DNA of 64,000 bases from Neodontobutis hainanensis (lineage: Eukaryota; Chordata; Actinopteri; Gobiiformes; Odontobutidae): contig JALDNG010000081.1 of NCBI GenBank assembly GCA_024349245.1, forward strand, positions 1,514,501 to 1,578,500. Reading direction: 5' to 3'. The notes below the pieces were generated by a model that was not told the DNA's origin, did not search any database, and was given only the letters and a program-made list of their open reading frames with translations. Below, piece after piece: positions 38,801-52,762 of the stretch (position 1 is its first letter; each line of letters begins with the position of its first letter). The translations under genes were made by a program, and so were the position numbers.

Positions 38801-41800
38801 AAACAGCTCAGATGCATTGTTTGAAGGATTCTATCTATTCTTCTTTTTGCACGAAGCAGCAGAGTGAATAATTTGGAGGCAAATGTTTCGGGATGAGCAT
38901 AAAAACATAAAAGGACAGCACGTTTTCCGTTACGAATAATTACATAATGTTAACTTCACCGAAGCAGGATTCATCACAAACTCTCTCCAAAAGGATCTAT
39001 AATTACAACAGGCGCCCAGATGGTTTACGGAAAGAAACGGCATCCAACTTTTCACTGCCATCAACTCAAGCTCAAAATAATGTTCCCTCGATGCTGCTGA
39101 CACAAACATGTTCACACAGTTGGCACGATTACGGACTCATTAGGTTTGGGCACTGGTGAGAAATTTAAGCTCAGTTGTACAAATTTCTTCTGCTTCACTC
39201 TGTACTTCCCACATATTGTCCTGCTGACATTGCTTTAAAATAATATTCTTCCAGGTTTTGTGTTGTGTCTTACAATAAAGATCTATTTTAATGCAACAAG
39301 ATCTACACTGAGAAAAACAGCATAAATAATGGTGATAAATGTAGCAATAAAGCTTTTTTACCAAAGATGTCTAAATAAAAATGTAAAAAATATTATCAAA
39401 TTTAAAATATAATCCAAGTTTTTAACAAAGATAACTACTATTTCAAACAGTGTCTAAAATAATGTAAAGCAAATCTGCCTATTATAAAATACTATATAAA
39501 TTTACAAGATTAAAAGAAGAAGAAAAATCAGTTTATACCAATGCTTGTGCTATGTTGTGCTTTAGTTTAAAGTGCCACTGAATCTGGAACCGAGCGGCAT
39601 TTGTTTGTGATTCTGTTACGTAACCCAGTAATTAAGCATGTATGCAAAAGATATGGATGTACTGTATGGAGATAAACGTAATCTACAAAGAACTACTAAC
39701 ATCAGGCATTTATAGCTTAAAGATTTATGTTAATCAATTTTACAAATACAACAACAAGCAAAATAGTCACCACCACAACCCAATTATAATTTAAAACAAA
39801 TAGATTTTTAGAGTAGCTGATAATGATTTTTTAAGAGGAATCATAATCCTCAATGTGAACCACAATTAGATTAAACTAACCTATTTTTTCACATCTGTCT
39901 GGTAAATTAGTAAATTAAATTATTTATAAACCATAAATTATAAAACCACGTAAATAAATATAAATATAAAAAGTAGGAGAATTGGGTGTCACTAATTGAA
40001 AGACCAACATCTTCTAAACAGCTAAATCATAAATCATGAATTAAGACTGAACTTTACCCAAGACTTTTTAAAACAGTCCAACATGACAGTGATACCTCAT
40101 CATTCTTTTCCCTGAATAAATGTAAATCTAATCAAAGATTTACTAAAGGAACATAATTAAGCTGAAAATTTGGTGCAGCAAATGTGCATTGTCTGAAAAC
40201 AGCCTGATTTAAACCTGACAAAATGTTCCCTCACACTTCACCTCTTGTGGATATTTTGGTGTTACTCTGATTAACATGCTCTTGTGGGTGACAAGTTCTA
40301 AATTATTTGGAGGGTTTCAGTCGAGCTGCTGTCAGTCTCCTTTGTGGGAGCTTGTTAGTCTTCGAGGTGGGCTGGCTCAGCACTAATCCCCCGAGGGATG
40401 CTCTGCTGTCTCTCTTGCACACGCTCCTAATGTCCCAGACGTAATCAAAGGCTTTCTTTAACGCTGATATAGTATTTATACTCCCCTTTCCCACTGCGCT
40501 GCGTCGGGCTCCTGTCAGTGTTGTGATATTGGGCTGTGGTGACAGGGCACTGTGCACAAGGCTCTGCTAAAACTTGAGTAAAATGAACTCAGAAAACCAT
40601 GAGTAATTATTAAGAATGCTTTTCTTTTTGACAAACTTGTATCTGTCTGTCAAAAAGAAAAGTATTCTTATCAACTTTGATAGTAAAGACAGTATGAACA
40701 TACACAAGAGTAATCATGAGTTTAAGACTGGGCTTAGTCGCATGAATTTGGTTTCTTTGGCTAAATGTTGGTTTTATGTTATGTTTTAACTGATCTTTAT
40801 ATTACGAGTACTACATCACACTGAAATTATATGATTCTGTAAACAAACAATAGATGAAAATTAAAACATTGTATAGACGCATTCTTTTTAAGATGCACTA
40901 TTTCTTATATACTATATATAAATCTGCATGTCTCATATCAATCCAAACCTCAGAAAATATTAAGATTTTTAATATTGAAGCACACTGGAGGGATCCCTAG
41001 TGAAGTTTATCTTTGACTGGAAAAGGCTCAGTGCACAATCTGATTAGTCTTCTGAAATAAATCAAACTGACAACCAAACTGTAATTTAAAGACCTACTTT
41101 TCAATAAAAGAAATTAATAAAATATATTATGGATGCATAGCAGATTACCAACTCACTGCAATGTCAAAATATTGCGAGATAGTGGTTGAACTCTGATAAA
41201 CATTAGACTATATCTATGCCATGAACCAAAGGTATAGAGTTATGTAAATGTATGAACCGTCAGATGGACTGTACCAATGTAAAAAGGTCAATTAATTTTT
41301 AAACATTCAATAGTTGCAAGGGAAAATTAATTTGTTGCATGGTCAGAAGTTAAATGGCCATATCAAGGTCTGAGTTTACCCACTCAAAATCTGGCTAATA
41401 ATCTGTTGAAGACCACAAAAGGTCCACTTATAACTACTTTTAAACCTGTCCAAATCTAGTTCTAACCTGGTTTAAAGTCTGTGTTAAACCAATTAAAGGT
41501 TGACGGCCTTTGTAACGAGTTAACAGCATTCCTTAGTGCAGCTCTATGAATCTAAATTGTATTATTTGTTTAAAAGTATTTTCAAATGCTAAAATTGATA
41601 TCGGCCGATGTGTTTTTTTTTTTTATTCCTCAGGTTGATGAGGAAAATTTGGCTGATATGTAGAGCCAATATTATATTCTGTCAACTATTTTGTCTGTGG
41701 CACTGTAGTGCACCTGAAAGCCACGGTGTTCCATTTCGGTCACGCGCAGAGCAAAGCTAACTTTGTAAGTTTAGTGCTGGAGCCTTCTCCTCGTCGGCCG

Positions 41801-44800
41801 TCCAGACATCAAATAAAGCTGAAACTGAAATATGCAACGTATGCCAATGGTGAAGTTATGCAGGTGGATCCCACGTCAAATCATTCAGTACCCACAAATT
41901 CAATAACTTGTTTGACAACACTTAGCAATTGCAACACAAGAAGCAAGCACTGCTAAAGGGAGCCCCACAATTCAGCAGGAATTCTTTGAAAGACAAATCT
42001 TTAACCAGGGAGATAATAAAAATTATTGTGATACAATGTCATTGCACAGTTTAAAATAAAGACAATAATAAATGTGATTATTTTTATTCATTAAAAGCAA
42101 TGGATATCTATCATTATTTTAAATAACATCAGCCAATAACAGCTATTGGCCACAACAGCCAGATTATTATTGTATTGGTATTAAATCGGCCTAACCTTAG
42201 TTTAAACTCAACTATTAAACAACCTTATTTCTTTGTCTAAACAAATTTAGTACTAAAATATTCAAAGTTTAAATAAATCTGGCACAGACTTAAAACTGGA
42301 CCTAAGACATTGTTTGCTGTCAGACTGAATATTACAGAACAGAATCACACAGATGGTTTTCTCAGGCCTTTTCCAAACCTGTGACCAGGCCACAGAGCTT
42401 AGAGATGGTCTGCTGCCAGGGGTACAGTATGCAACGCGATAGGCCTCACATTTGTTGAGGGTCACTCAGGGCAGACCACAGTTCACTAACCCAGTAACAC
42501 ACAGGACGGTCCACTCCTCCCTATACTGGCTCTGGGATCAGCTGCTCTCAGGATGCACTTCCCAAATGTGTCCCAGATTCTTCCGGTCAGTGACTATCTA
42601 TGAGTGTCATTGTAGATATATTTCCAGAGTCTGAACGTTCTACAACCTCCACAATCATTAAAAATGTTGGAGTGAAAAAGACACGGAAAAGCTTGGACTG
42701 ATCTGAAGCAAATGTGTGAGAAACCTAAGCTTCAGGGTCGAGAGGGAGCTCAGTCGATCTGCCAACAACTCGCCTGGTTCAGGAGCAGCTGTGGCATGAT
42801 ACAAACACACCAACAATGATGACTAATGCTGCTAGTAACGTAATACTAAGTAAATCTCATGTTGGGGTGTTCAAAAATAAAGCTTTCTGCAGGAATAATA
42901 TTTTACTCTGCTGGGTTGGGTATTTAATATTTGATGGTGTTACATAAAAAAAAAAAGGACAAACTAAACCACCACCGCTCTCTTAAAAACGCAAGTTGGT
43001 GTGTCTTTTACTTTTTCACTAAAATCTGTCAATTAAGATTATACAGTATTTATATCTGTATGTTTCAAATTAACTAACAATCAGTACATTTTGTGACAAG
43101 AAGCATAGAAAAAAACTGTTTACCAGCTCAATGACATTGCAGAAATTTAGAGTCGAGACATAATCTTATTCGGCTTAGACAGGCTCTAATGCTTTCTTAT
43201 TGGATAATTTACATAATCTATTAAATTAAACTTGTTCCATACATGATTAATCATCCATTGATCAACCACTTTTTAGTCTATATATTTGACTTTTTCAGAG
43301 CCATTAATAGTGACCAGTAACATAACACAACTGCATAATATGGTATTAGGTTCAAATATGTTTATAGTGTATATTTTTTGTCCGTTTTGTCAGCAGGTAT
43401 CATACAATTAGACGCCTTGCTGTTGTAAGTTAATACTAACATAAGTGTGTAGCATTTTACAGCCTTGTGAGGAATGCATTTATGGGAAAGTTATTGAGTA
43501 GCCGAAAGGGTTAGGATTCTATTTTGTCAAAACTGATATCTGAAAAATGACACTGAAATGTTATTTAAAATGTCCTCTGCAGTAGTTCACAAACAAATGT
43601 CGACATACAAACTTGTGGTCACACTAATGCTGCTTACATTCAGACATGTATTTCTGAAGATTGTGTCTGTGTGGACTGGCAGCAGACTGGCTCCCAGTGG
43701 GTCGTTAGGGGCAGCCTGGGGTCTCGAAACAGCAGGAGCCAGACGAACACAGCACTGCAGACCGGGGGAGACTCCAGCCTGGACTTAACCGAGTGTCTGA
43801 TGTCCTGCTGTCTTTGTGCCCAGACACTTACTCACATGTGCTGTGCCTACAACAATGGCTACAGTATCTGAGGACAATGGTGATGAAGTGGATTGTGAAA
43901 ACATGATTGATAAGTAGGTCATGTCTTGTTGTCACCACGTGAGGCATGAACTCAAACAATCCACCCGCTCTGGGGTTTTGAGGTGAATTAAACCATCTTT
44001 TGACTAAAATGGTGAGAAGCTAAGTTTATGCTAGGACATAAGAGGTCTAAAGCAGGAGGGATGTATGACTTAAGATATTCTTTTTGATTTAAATTTCACA
44101 CAGCCTTTTTCCACAAACCAAGCCATACATCAAAATTAAGTCTGGTCTATGATCTTGGCATATCTCTGTTCCCTCCCCGGGGGTCTCTCAGAGGAATTAA
44201 AAACAGAAGCTACTGCTACTGCTTTAAGCTGGTCCCCTGGGGGTGTCACAACAAGATTTCAAAGGCACCAGCGTCAACTGGGCCATAAAATCCTGATTTG
44301 AGAAGAGTTATATGATCGTTGTGTGTGGAATATCACAATGCAATTTAAATGTGCGAGACGACGAGCACGAGAAAACAAAGACAGGCCAGTGTCTGAACAA
44401 AAATCTAGTGAATAAATGAACATGCAGCTCTTTTAGAAAGACCATAGCACTGGTTTAGTCTTCTGTTTTGAAAGACTGTCTTGACAAGAAACTGATGAAT
44501 CATCTCTGTGCACACTACTGCTGCATGGATGTGCTTTGGTTAATGCTGACAGTGTGGAGAGTGTTGTGCCAAATACACAGTGAGAGGCTATGGGAGAATA
44601 CAGGCAGCTGATGAACACCTGCCCTGTTTGTACAGAGCTGAAAAGGAGAGACCCATGGGTCCACTCTCCTCCTGAATCCTGCCAGCTCAGGGAATGTGCA
44701 AACCGAAGCGAACTTGACATGTGGTTCAAGACCAAGTGTGTGAGCTGCCAGGAGGATTGAGAGCACTTTGCCTGTGGCCAATGCCCCACTGAGGCAGGGC

Positions 44801-45626
44801 TCCAGCTTCACCACCACTTACTGCTGTCAGCATATGAGTGGAACAATGTAACCAGGAGTGTCAGGAGCCAAAGATAGAAAACTGTCCACCGGGTTCAGTG
44901 TTCAGTGGGTCAAGGCACCTCTGATTAAACTAAAAAAGAAATAAAGCATCCATGTACAGCAAGCTTTAAACACCCTGTTAACTTAAGATAGTCTACTCAA
45001 GCTTGTGTAATTCGTATCTTTAAGTATCTAGTGCCTGACTTTAAATGAATGACAAACATTCACGTTTAACTTGTGAAATTTGACAACAACGTTGGCTAAA
45101 GATGATTGATCATTCCAGCAAGTTTTAGTGTGGCAGTTTTATTCAAGAATAAATAACGCAAAAATACTTTATCAATTCAACGCTAGCATGCTAAACAAGG
45201 CCATACCAGACTGTAAACTGTTGTTTAGTTGTAGCACATGAAGGAAAGGTGTTTCATTTTGAGGGAGGCAGTTCAAACTGCAGCAGGCAGCTGCTAGCCT
45301 CAGCCGTGACTGGAAAACACGATTGGAAACAGAACTAGCGGTAGAAAATGAAAGTACAGACTGTCTACACAATGACCTACAATTTTTCTTCTCTGAAACA
45401 AACGCACTCGTTTAATTTTGAGTGTAAAACCCACGGGGCCACCGGTAAAGCTGCTGCTAACCAGCCGCGCTAGCTGCTAGCTGCTGAGACAAAGCCTGAA
45501 TGAAGTTGCTCCGTGAGAGGCTCCAGGTGCCGCTGCGCTCCAGAAGTGAAAACGCAGAAAACACTTATAGTGTTTAAAGCTATGATAAAGTGCTGTCTGG
45601 TTAGAAAACCAAACATACGGACTTAC
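35858..45626 (-). other. ctnnbip1: ctnnbip1 5' intron (inferred)
   Basis: About 9.8 kb lie between the acceptor of the start-codon exon and a strong GTAAGT donor at 45626. I find no other gene in it. Most of it is AT-rich. A hairpin-forming inverted repeat is at 40611-40670, listed separately. Frames such as 41708-41956 and 44433-44789 look like chance. Confidence 0.55.
40611..40670 (+). repeat. 23-bp near-perfect inverted repeat (hairpin)
   Basis: The arms at 40611-40633 and 40648-40670 pair over 23 positions around a 14-base loop. Read as plus-strand RNA, the single non-Watson-Crick position is a G-U wobble. As minus-strand RNA (the ctnnbip1 direction) it is an A-C mismatch. The arm core is CTTTTCTTTTTGACA. 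The low-complexity arms make both a microRNA-like hairpin and a simple palindromic duplication possible. Confidence 0.8.
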
Positions 45627-45830
45627 CCCTCCTGGTCCAGCTTTTCTTTCTTCTGTGCGTGTTTGAATGGTGTGTGTTGTTGTAGGAGGGCGTCCTGTTC
45701 CGGGGTCACATCCCTCCAGCGGCAGCGCTACAGCGGACTGACTGAACCGGAGAGACGCCTTCTGTCTGCGCCGCGCCGCTGCTGGCCGCTGGGGGCGCCA
45801 CACACTGCACAAGACCCTTTTAGGAAGGTC
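45627..45830 (-). promoter_or_regulatory. ctnnbip1: Probable first non-coding exon and promoter of ctnnbip1
   Basis: On the minus strand the sequence AGGGGTAAGT has a consensus splice donor with the exon ending at 45627. Upstream, at about 45,690-45,800, the DNA is the richest in G, C and CpG in this part of the window, with GCGCCGCGCCGC-type runs (minus CAGCGGCGCGGCGC). This fits a CpG-rich promoter for a widely expressed gene, and human CTNNBIP1 also starts with non-coding exons. The transcript start itself cannot be fixed from sequence. Confidence 0.55.
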
Positions 45831-46019
45831 TATGGTACAAGGAAACACGCCAAGTGCGCCTTCATGTGGGGCGAAACCCTTTCTGAAATATTAGTCTCTG
45901 TAAATAGTGTGCAACACTTTTGTGGCATGTTCAGTTTAGCTGCATGATGACTAACTTACTAAAATGGCTCCAACTTGGTAGCCTGTAAAATGATCTATGG
46001 AATCTTTAGAAGTCACATA

Positions 46020-47419
46020 AAAGCCAATATTAAAAATAATTTAATAAAAATACACTCCCAAATGAAGCAGTGCTATTTTACAGTACACTGACTGGACATC
46101 ACTGAAGCATTTACTTTAACAACAGGCAAAGTTTACAATGAAGTTTATCTATTTTAGCTGCACAGCTTTAGGCAAAGTCAGTGTTAACATTCAAAACATT
46201 TGTACCATTTGACATGATTCAGGAATTACAGTCCAATAATGTAGCAACACCATTGTTTTACAATTTAACAAATGTAAATGTATACGGAAATGTTATTCCC
46301 TGCGCTTATAACAACATTGTTTTTGTCATGGAGACATTGAGTAGGTATGCATAAATAAAAAATCATAACAGTTATCAACAGCACTTGCTCTTTTCATACA
46401 GACTTAAAAAAAAATGTAAAAGTTCTCCTTCACAAAACGTGTTTGCACATCATTAGGTCATTCAAGTGGTCCTCGCAGGACTAACAGGATTCAACTCGTA
46501 CAAAGTAATCCGACTGTAATATAATAAAACACTTTAGGCTTATTTCAACAGAAACACTTTCTGTCAAGGTTGAGAGGTGTTTGACACCGAACAATGTAAA
46601 TCTATGGCACATCATGGGCTTAAAATACAATAAAATCACAGTGTTTAGCATCATCTGAAAACTACACTTTCAAAACTGCGTTGTATGTAATAGTCCACAT
46701 GGATTTTAATTTTAAAAGGCAGAATGTACAATCCTAAATTTAGAAAGGCACAAACATAGTCAAGGGTTATTATTAGTTTAGATTGTCTCATTACAACAAC
46801 ACTGTATTTAACCTGGGACATTTCTATTGGCCATGTTTGTTTTAAACCCCACAGTTCAGTATTTTAAATGTTTGTAGGACCCTTTGATTGGCACAGAGCA
46901 ATGGCACCCTCCTCAAAGCAATAGCATTCCTAAAACACAGTCTGTCTTAAAGTTACAATATTAAATTAAAATACAAGAGGACAGTGAAGAGGCAGGTTAA
47001 ATGAGAGGAAACCATGCAGCCATCATCAATGTTGTAAACCCATAAAACAGTGAAGCATAAATAAACTGCATATTTCAACCGTGTCCACTTCATGTTCCGT
47101 TCACTGTTTTTTCTGAATAATGCAGCCAGTGAGACTCTTCCTGTTTCACAGTGAAGGATATTGTTTTCAGGTAACAATATCAACAAACCTCGGGCTGTCT
47201 TTGTCGAAAAGTTCAAAGTTACTCTAATGTTTACACTGTTTCCAGGTATGACGTGATGGACTGTCCTTAAATGACTCCAGAAACGTGAAGACGTCGTACA
47301 AACTGGCCACTCAGATGTAAACATTTCCAGGAAAGCTTTCGGTTCAGTAAAGTACAAATGTTTTTCTTCCCTTTAAAGTCTATAAGTTAAAATACTTTGT
47401 TTGGTAGGTCCTGATTTCC
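46020..47419 (-). other. pik3cd: Probable 3' UTR of pik3cd
   Basis: About 1.4 kb follow the pik3cd stop on the minus strand without any gene-like frame. A variant poly(A) signal ATTAAA lies at 46040-46045, close to the inferred ctnnbip1 promoter, so the UTR probably ends near 46,020. The 134-codon frame at 46953-47357 lies in the UTR, looks like chance and is not proposed as a gene. Confidence 0.5.
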
Positions 47420-49965
47420 CTAAGGTCTATTATCTTTGGCCAAGGAATGCATCATCCAGTTCACCTTGGTCTTCCAACTTTCACGTAGCGCTTCATTAAA
47501 CTTTACTTTGAAACTTTTCAGAGCTTCTTCTTCTGATTTTCCCAGAGCTAAAGAGTCCTTTAGAAATCAAAACAACAAACAAAACAAAGCAGAGCCATCA
47601 ATATCTTCATTATAACAATATTTGTTTCTTTATCATTAGTAGGCAGCTTACCTTGAGATACTGGATGTCTTTGAATGAAGTGAGCTCCGGTAGTCCCGCT
47701 GCCTTCATCATGGCAAAGAGGTTCACAAACAGTGTTCCATTCCGACACAGGATCTTGTAGGCGTGCTCACAGTACTCCCTGAACCTGGAAACAGTGAGGC
47801 AAATGCAACTGATTATCTGTAATTAAAGCTGAAGGTTTATTCAAAAAGTTAAATACAGAAATATAATGTACCTCTCAAACTTCTCGCTGTTGTTGGTCCT
47901 TCCTTGTTGAATCACATGAACAAAGTCATACGTCAAAATAAAAGGCACACGCTCTCTGTTGATGCCCAGTTTTCGTTTGAAGTTGCCCAAGAAATGTCCA
48001 AAGTCAATGTGGAACAGCTGAAGAACAGAGTAAAGAAAGTGTAATATTTAGTTAAGAAAAACTAAAAATAACTGATTGGCAAGTTGTTGTGTCAAAACAA
48101 ACCGAAACAAACAACATAACTTGGCCAATAAAACCACTGTACTGTAAACTGTATTTGATTGAACCCATCCAGATGTAACATCACATGTCATGTTGTCTTG
48201 ACTGTCGGCATTTTCAGATTGAAAAGGTTTTGCCAATAACTTGATAAATGTCTGCTTTCAGCTTGTGTTTTATCAGTTCCCCACAGTACAACCTGGAATT
48301 GACCCATTGTGGCTCAACATATTGATGTTACAGTGTTAACTCCCACCTGTCCGGTTTCCCTGATCATGATGTTGTCATTGTGACGATCTCCAATCCCCAG
48401 GACGTAGGTAGCTACACAGTAGCCGGCACATGACAGAGTAAACTCCTCTATTGCTTCTTCTAATTTCTCCCTAGTAACAAAAAAAGCATAAAAACATTGA
48501 GGTTATATGCATTGATAAACATACATATGCAAAAGGAAAAAGACTATTTTGTATTGTGAACACGAGGATAAAATTGTTTGATATAGTAGATTGGCCAGTC
48601 TTGGTACATTCTTATTTAATTTTAAAGTCTCCATATCTGAATACAAACATACACAGGGCACAGCAAAGTTTAATTACTGTCTATTTTATGACATATTCAC
48701 AAAGGACTTCCTGCAGTTGAATAATAATTAACTGTCATGCCCTTACACGACTGGGATGTACATGAGGTTCAACAGCTTTAAGCTTTGATAAAATCTTCTA
48801 TGCTTCATTTTGGGGCGCTTCAGCATTTCAAGCTAATTACTTTCCTGTTCTGTTGTTCAGTCAGATGGCTCTGTCTTGCCAGTATGACGTACAAAGGCTT
48901 ATTCATTACATTGAATGGTTCACTCTCTTCAAGGAGTTTTTTTATAAATGGATAAGACCTTCAGACTGTCTGGCACCAAAAAAAAAAGTCTAATTTTGAT
49001 TATACTCACCCAGGATTTTTGGATTTGAGCCAGTTGAGCAGGGCATCCTTGTTGAAGGCAGCGGTGGCCGCACTATTACTGCAGTTGCGTTGAATATTAG
49101 CGATGGTGTCCGAGTTCTTCACAACCTCTATGAGCCCCATTTTGTTCCCAGTGGACAAGCAACCGTATGGGATCATCCTAAAAAGACAAGGATGATTTAT
49201 CAGTACAGCATTTGTATCGTATTGTTCTTTAGGTGAAGGGTTAAGCCAGCCATTACCTGAGATCCAGGCCCTCTTTCTTCCACAGATTCTCCATTAGGTG
49301 GATCATCTGGAGGGTCAGCATGTCCTGCCGAAGATCTGCATAACATAATAAAAAATATAAAAAAATCTGTTAATGTTAAACTTTAAATGTATTATGCGGA
49401 TACCGTTTACAATGCAAACCCCAATTTTAAACACAACAAACAGAGAATCAAACAGAAACAAACCCACGAGATTCTGCTTAATAAGGTGGCCACCATGGGG
49501 ATTTTAAGATTGTTGTTGCTCTAAAGTTAAGATTTTAACTTTAGAGCAACATGGGAATTTAAGATATTTAAAGCAGCTATTTCATTTATTCATTTTCTAC
49601 CACTTTTTCATGTGGTGGATTCAAGTCTATCCCAGCTAACAAGGTACATCCTAAACAAGCATCAGTTAATCACGGGACTATCGTTAGAAACTGATAAACA
49701 TTCACACCCACATTCATTCTCTATGGACATGTTTTTGAATGGTGTACCAGAGAGAAAACCACAAGGAGACGCAAACTCCACACAGAAATCTGTCAGTCTT
49801 TTAATTGCTGTAAAGTGTGCTCTGTGTGAACAAGTGCATGTTTTTGGACACTCACCATCTCCATTCTTGAAAATGATGCCCACCATTTCTCCTTGAACAC
49901 ATGGATTTCTATACATCATCCACAGAGGCTTCATCTTGGAGTCCATGAACCTGCATTTATCTGCA
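47420..49965 (-). CDS. pik3cd: pik3cd exons for the lipid-kinase domain
   Basis: Seven exons encode most of the kinase domain. FMDSKMKPLW is the ATP-pocket strand that includes the selectivity Met of delta. IIFKNGDDLRQDML holds the ATP-binding Lys. The hinge reads LIEVVKNSDTI. The catalytic loop reads GDRHNDNIM, with Asn where human delta and beta have Ser, as in alpha at that position. HIDFGHFLGNF carries the metal-binding Asp and starts the activation loop. The C-terminal helix ends WMMHSLAKDNRP before TAG. All catalytic residues are intact. Confidence 0.95.
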
Positions 49966-52722
49966 CTGCAACCAGGAAGAAAACACCATTTTAAACACAC
50001 ATTATTAACAAATCAGTGTGCTGCCTAACATTATAATATAAGTGACAGATAAAGGTTGCCCACAGTGCATTTGAATACATTCATTTTGTCCTATATTTTT
50101 ATCCTGCAGTGTGTTTTTAGTATATTTGTCATGCACTAACCATATCTCTGCCAGGATGATGCTGGGGTTCAGCGGTGACAGCAGGTCGGACAGGGCCTCT
50201 ACGTAGGACTCCTGTCTGATGCACAGCTTCAGGTCTTCTGCCGTCATCTTTTGTGAGCCAGACTTTACAAAGTCACTGAGAGCCTTCATTTTGCCCAGCG
50301 CTTCATTCTGTATGACAAAATTAAAGCCACGATTGGTACAAAACAAACCCCTGTTGCCGCATGTGGAGCATATTTAGGAGTGTGATTACCTGTTTGGTTA
50401 GAAGCTTGATATGGTGGATGTTTCCCCTGCAGTAGGCCTCCAGAATAAGGCCAAATCTCAGACTTACAGACGCAACATGAATCTCTGACCTAAAATGACG
50501 GAAAAAGAGGTCGAACAGCTTTACAATCAAACCCTATAAAATAAATTAAATAGGGGAAATTCTTGCACTAGCATGTGCACACAAACAAGCAAAAACTAGT
50601 CCAGACACAAGAAAAACATCTGTGCAGCTGCAGGAAGTGACCAGAGGATGACCTGTCATCTGTCAGCCTTCGACTGAAGCACAGTGTTAACAGCAGATTT
50701 GAAATCACTAAAACATTTATATGTCGCAAAAGTGAATACAAACAAGGTAGTTGTTTAATCTCTAATCAAGTTTATAACAATTATAAAATAATAACTAAAT
50801 TGAAGAAGTTTAAGGTAAGGGATGTCCTACAGAAATATTGTCTGCTCAAGATAATGTCTTTATCAGATGTGCAACAGAACTTCGCTGCTGTACATGCTGG
50901 TTTTTCAAGAGAAAGACGTTTGGAAAAGAAAACATGAGTGAAAGTTTTTGTAAATAGGGTTTATATGGAAATTCTTTATTTCTTAACTACATGTATGTAC
51001 ATGTATGTCTACAGAAACATCTTATTTTAAAGTAAAATTCTTAGTTTTTTTTAACACCGTACAGATTTATAAATATAAATACATAAAAAAACACACAAAA
51101 TAATTATAAGGGCCTGAGTTAACAATGAGCAACTATAGTAAAAACTAACATATATGATGGCCTGAACAGAAGTCATTAATTTTGTAGATAGAAATGTTCT
51201 ATTTTATGTTTAAGAGACCTGTTTTGAAATTTAATCAAACTTGGTAGAAAGATGTATTCGACCAGAGCTCACAAAAACCACTGAAGAAAATGCCTTTGAG
51301 CACCTGTCGGGACTGAGGTATGAGCACTGACTGACAATGTCTCACCTGAGATGCCAAAACAGGAAGTGTCCAATCCGTCTGTTGGACAAAGCCCGTTCCA
51401 ACAGGAAAGTAGTGAGGTCACAGTCCAGATAAGACTCATACTTCAGGACCTGGACCAGCTGGATCAGGTACTGCAACAGTTCATTGTCACTGTGGACAGA
51501 TAAAAGCAATACAACTTAAATGCCCTTAAAGACAACTTCACGCAATCGATTTGTGTACCTGAGCTTCTTGAGGCATCTGATAGTGAAGCAGCGGACGGCT
51601 GGATCTGGGAAACTGTAGTCGAGGAGCTCTAAGGCGTGGATGGCAGGGAGGTCTGGCCAGTTCCTCAGCAAACTCACCATCTGTAGACAACCACAGATTC
51701 ATTTAACGTATATACTTACCTTAGAAAGAGGCTTTAACAACATTGACTCTGCATTTTCTTTTCTTCCTTTTGTCATACCTGTACAACATCCTCCCGTTTA
51801 TTCCACTTGGTGATGAGCAGTAGCTTGGACAGACTTTCGGGGTAATGGTCTCGTACGTCATAACGCAGCTTCCACAGGAGCTCCTTCTCATCCTCGAAAA
51901 ACTCTGTGTAGTTTTTGTTGTCCATGATTTCTTTCAGCTTAAAGGACTACAAAGTAAATAACAGTGTCATTAGACTTTCAGTCGGACCAGAGTTGCTTTT
52001 GAGTCAGGTTTCTTGAGTGGGTTACCTCATCTTTAATGCCAAATGATGCGTCGCCATTCTTTTCAATATCACTTATCTGAAAAAAAAAAGATGAATATGA
52101 ATGTAAATTTTAAGAAATTTTCAAAATTAAGTTGGGCTTGTAGGGTGAAATACCTTGTCGAGTGGAGGATAATAGAGAGGATGTGGTCGGATGTTGGGGA
52201 AGCGAATGAGGAGTCCCGCAGCGCTGTCTACATTTGGGTTCTTTTCAACTGTTCCCATTGGGTTAAACAGGTCACCTTTGTCATCTGGAATGAAATAAAA
52301 AAGCTCTATTAACCCTCCTAAGTCCCCGGACATTTTTTTTGTGATTTTTAAATAAATTTTTGCATAACTTGATACTAACTTGATAACTAATTTCTCATGA
52401 TTTTTTTCTTCAAGTCTTAAATATGCCTTTCAAACGAAATTGTGCCACCTGTGTCCAATCTGGTGTTGAAATCCCTGAAAGTTTCCAACGGAGCAATTTA
52501 TTTACAACTTTGTAAATAAATCCTTTTTTTATTTGATCAGAATGATTGTTTTTTGAGTCTCCCATACTTGGATAATAAACACCCCAAAAATGTGCATTTG
52601 CAAATATGGAATGAAAAAAAAAAGATTTTAATTGCTAAAATTGCCATTTAAGGGGTAAGAAATTAAAAAGTATAGAGAGGACTAAAGTAAATAATGGCAT
52701 TCATTAAAAATATTCCAAAAAT

Positions 52723-52762
<40 letters not shown>

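Noticed and set aside
44433..44817. Overlapping minus-strand ORFs of 118 and 100 codons
   Set aside because: Both frames overlap, have no family features and sit in the inferred ctnnbip1 5' intron.
45477..45947. ORFs of 123 and 144 codons on both strands
   Set aside because: The GC-rich promoter region lacks stop codons by composition. Open frames appear on both strands at once, as expected by chance.
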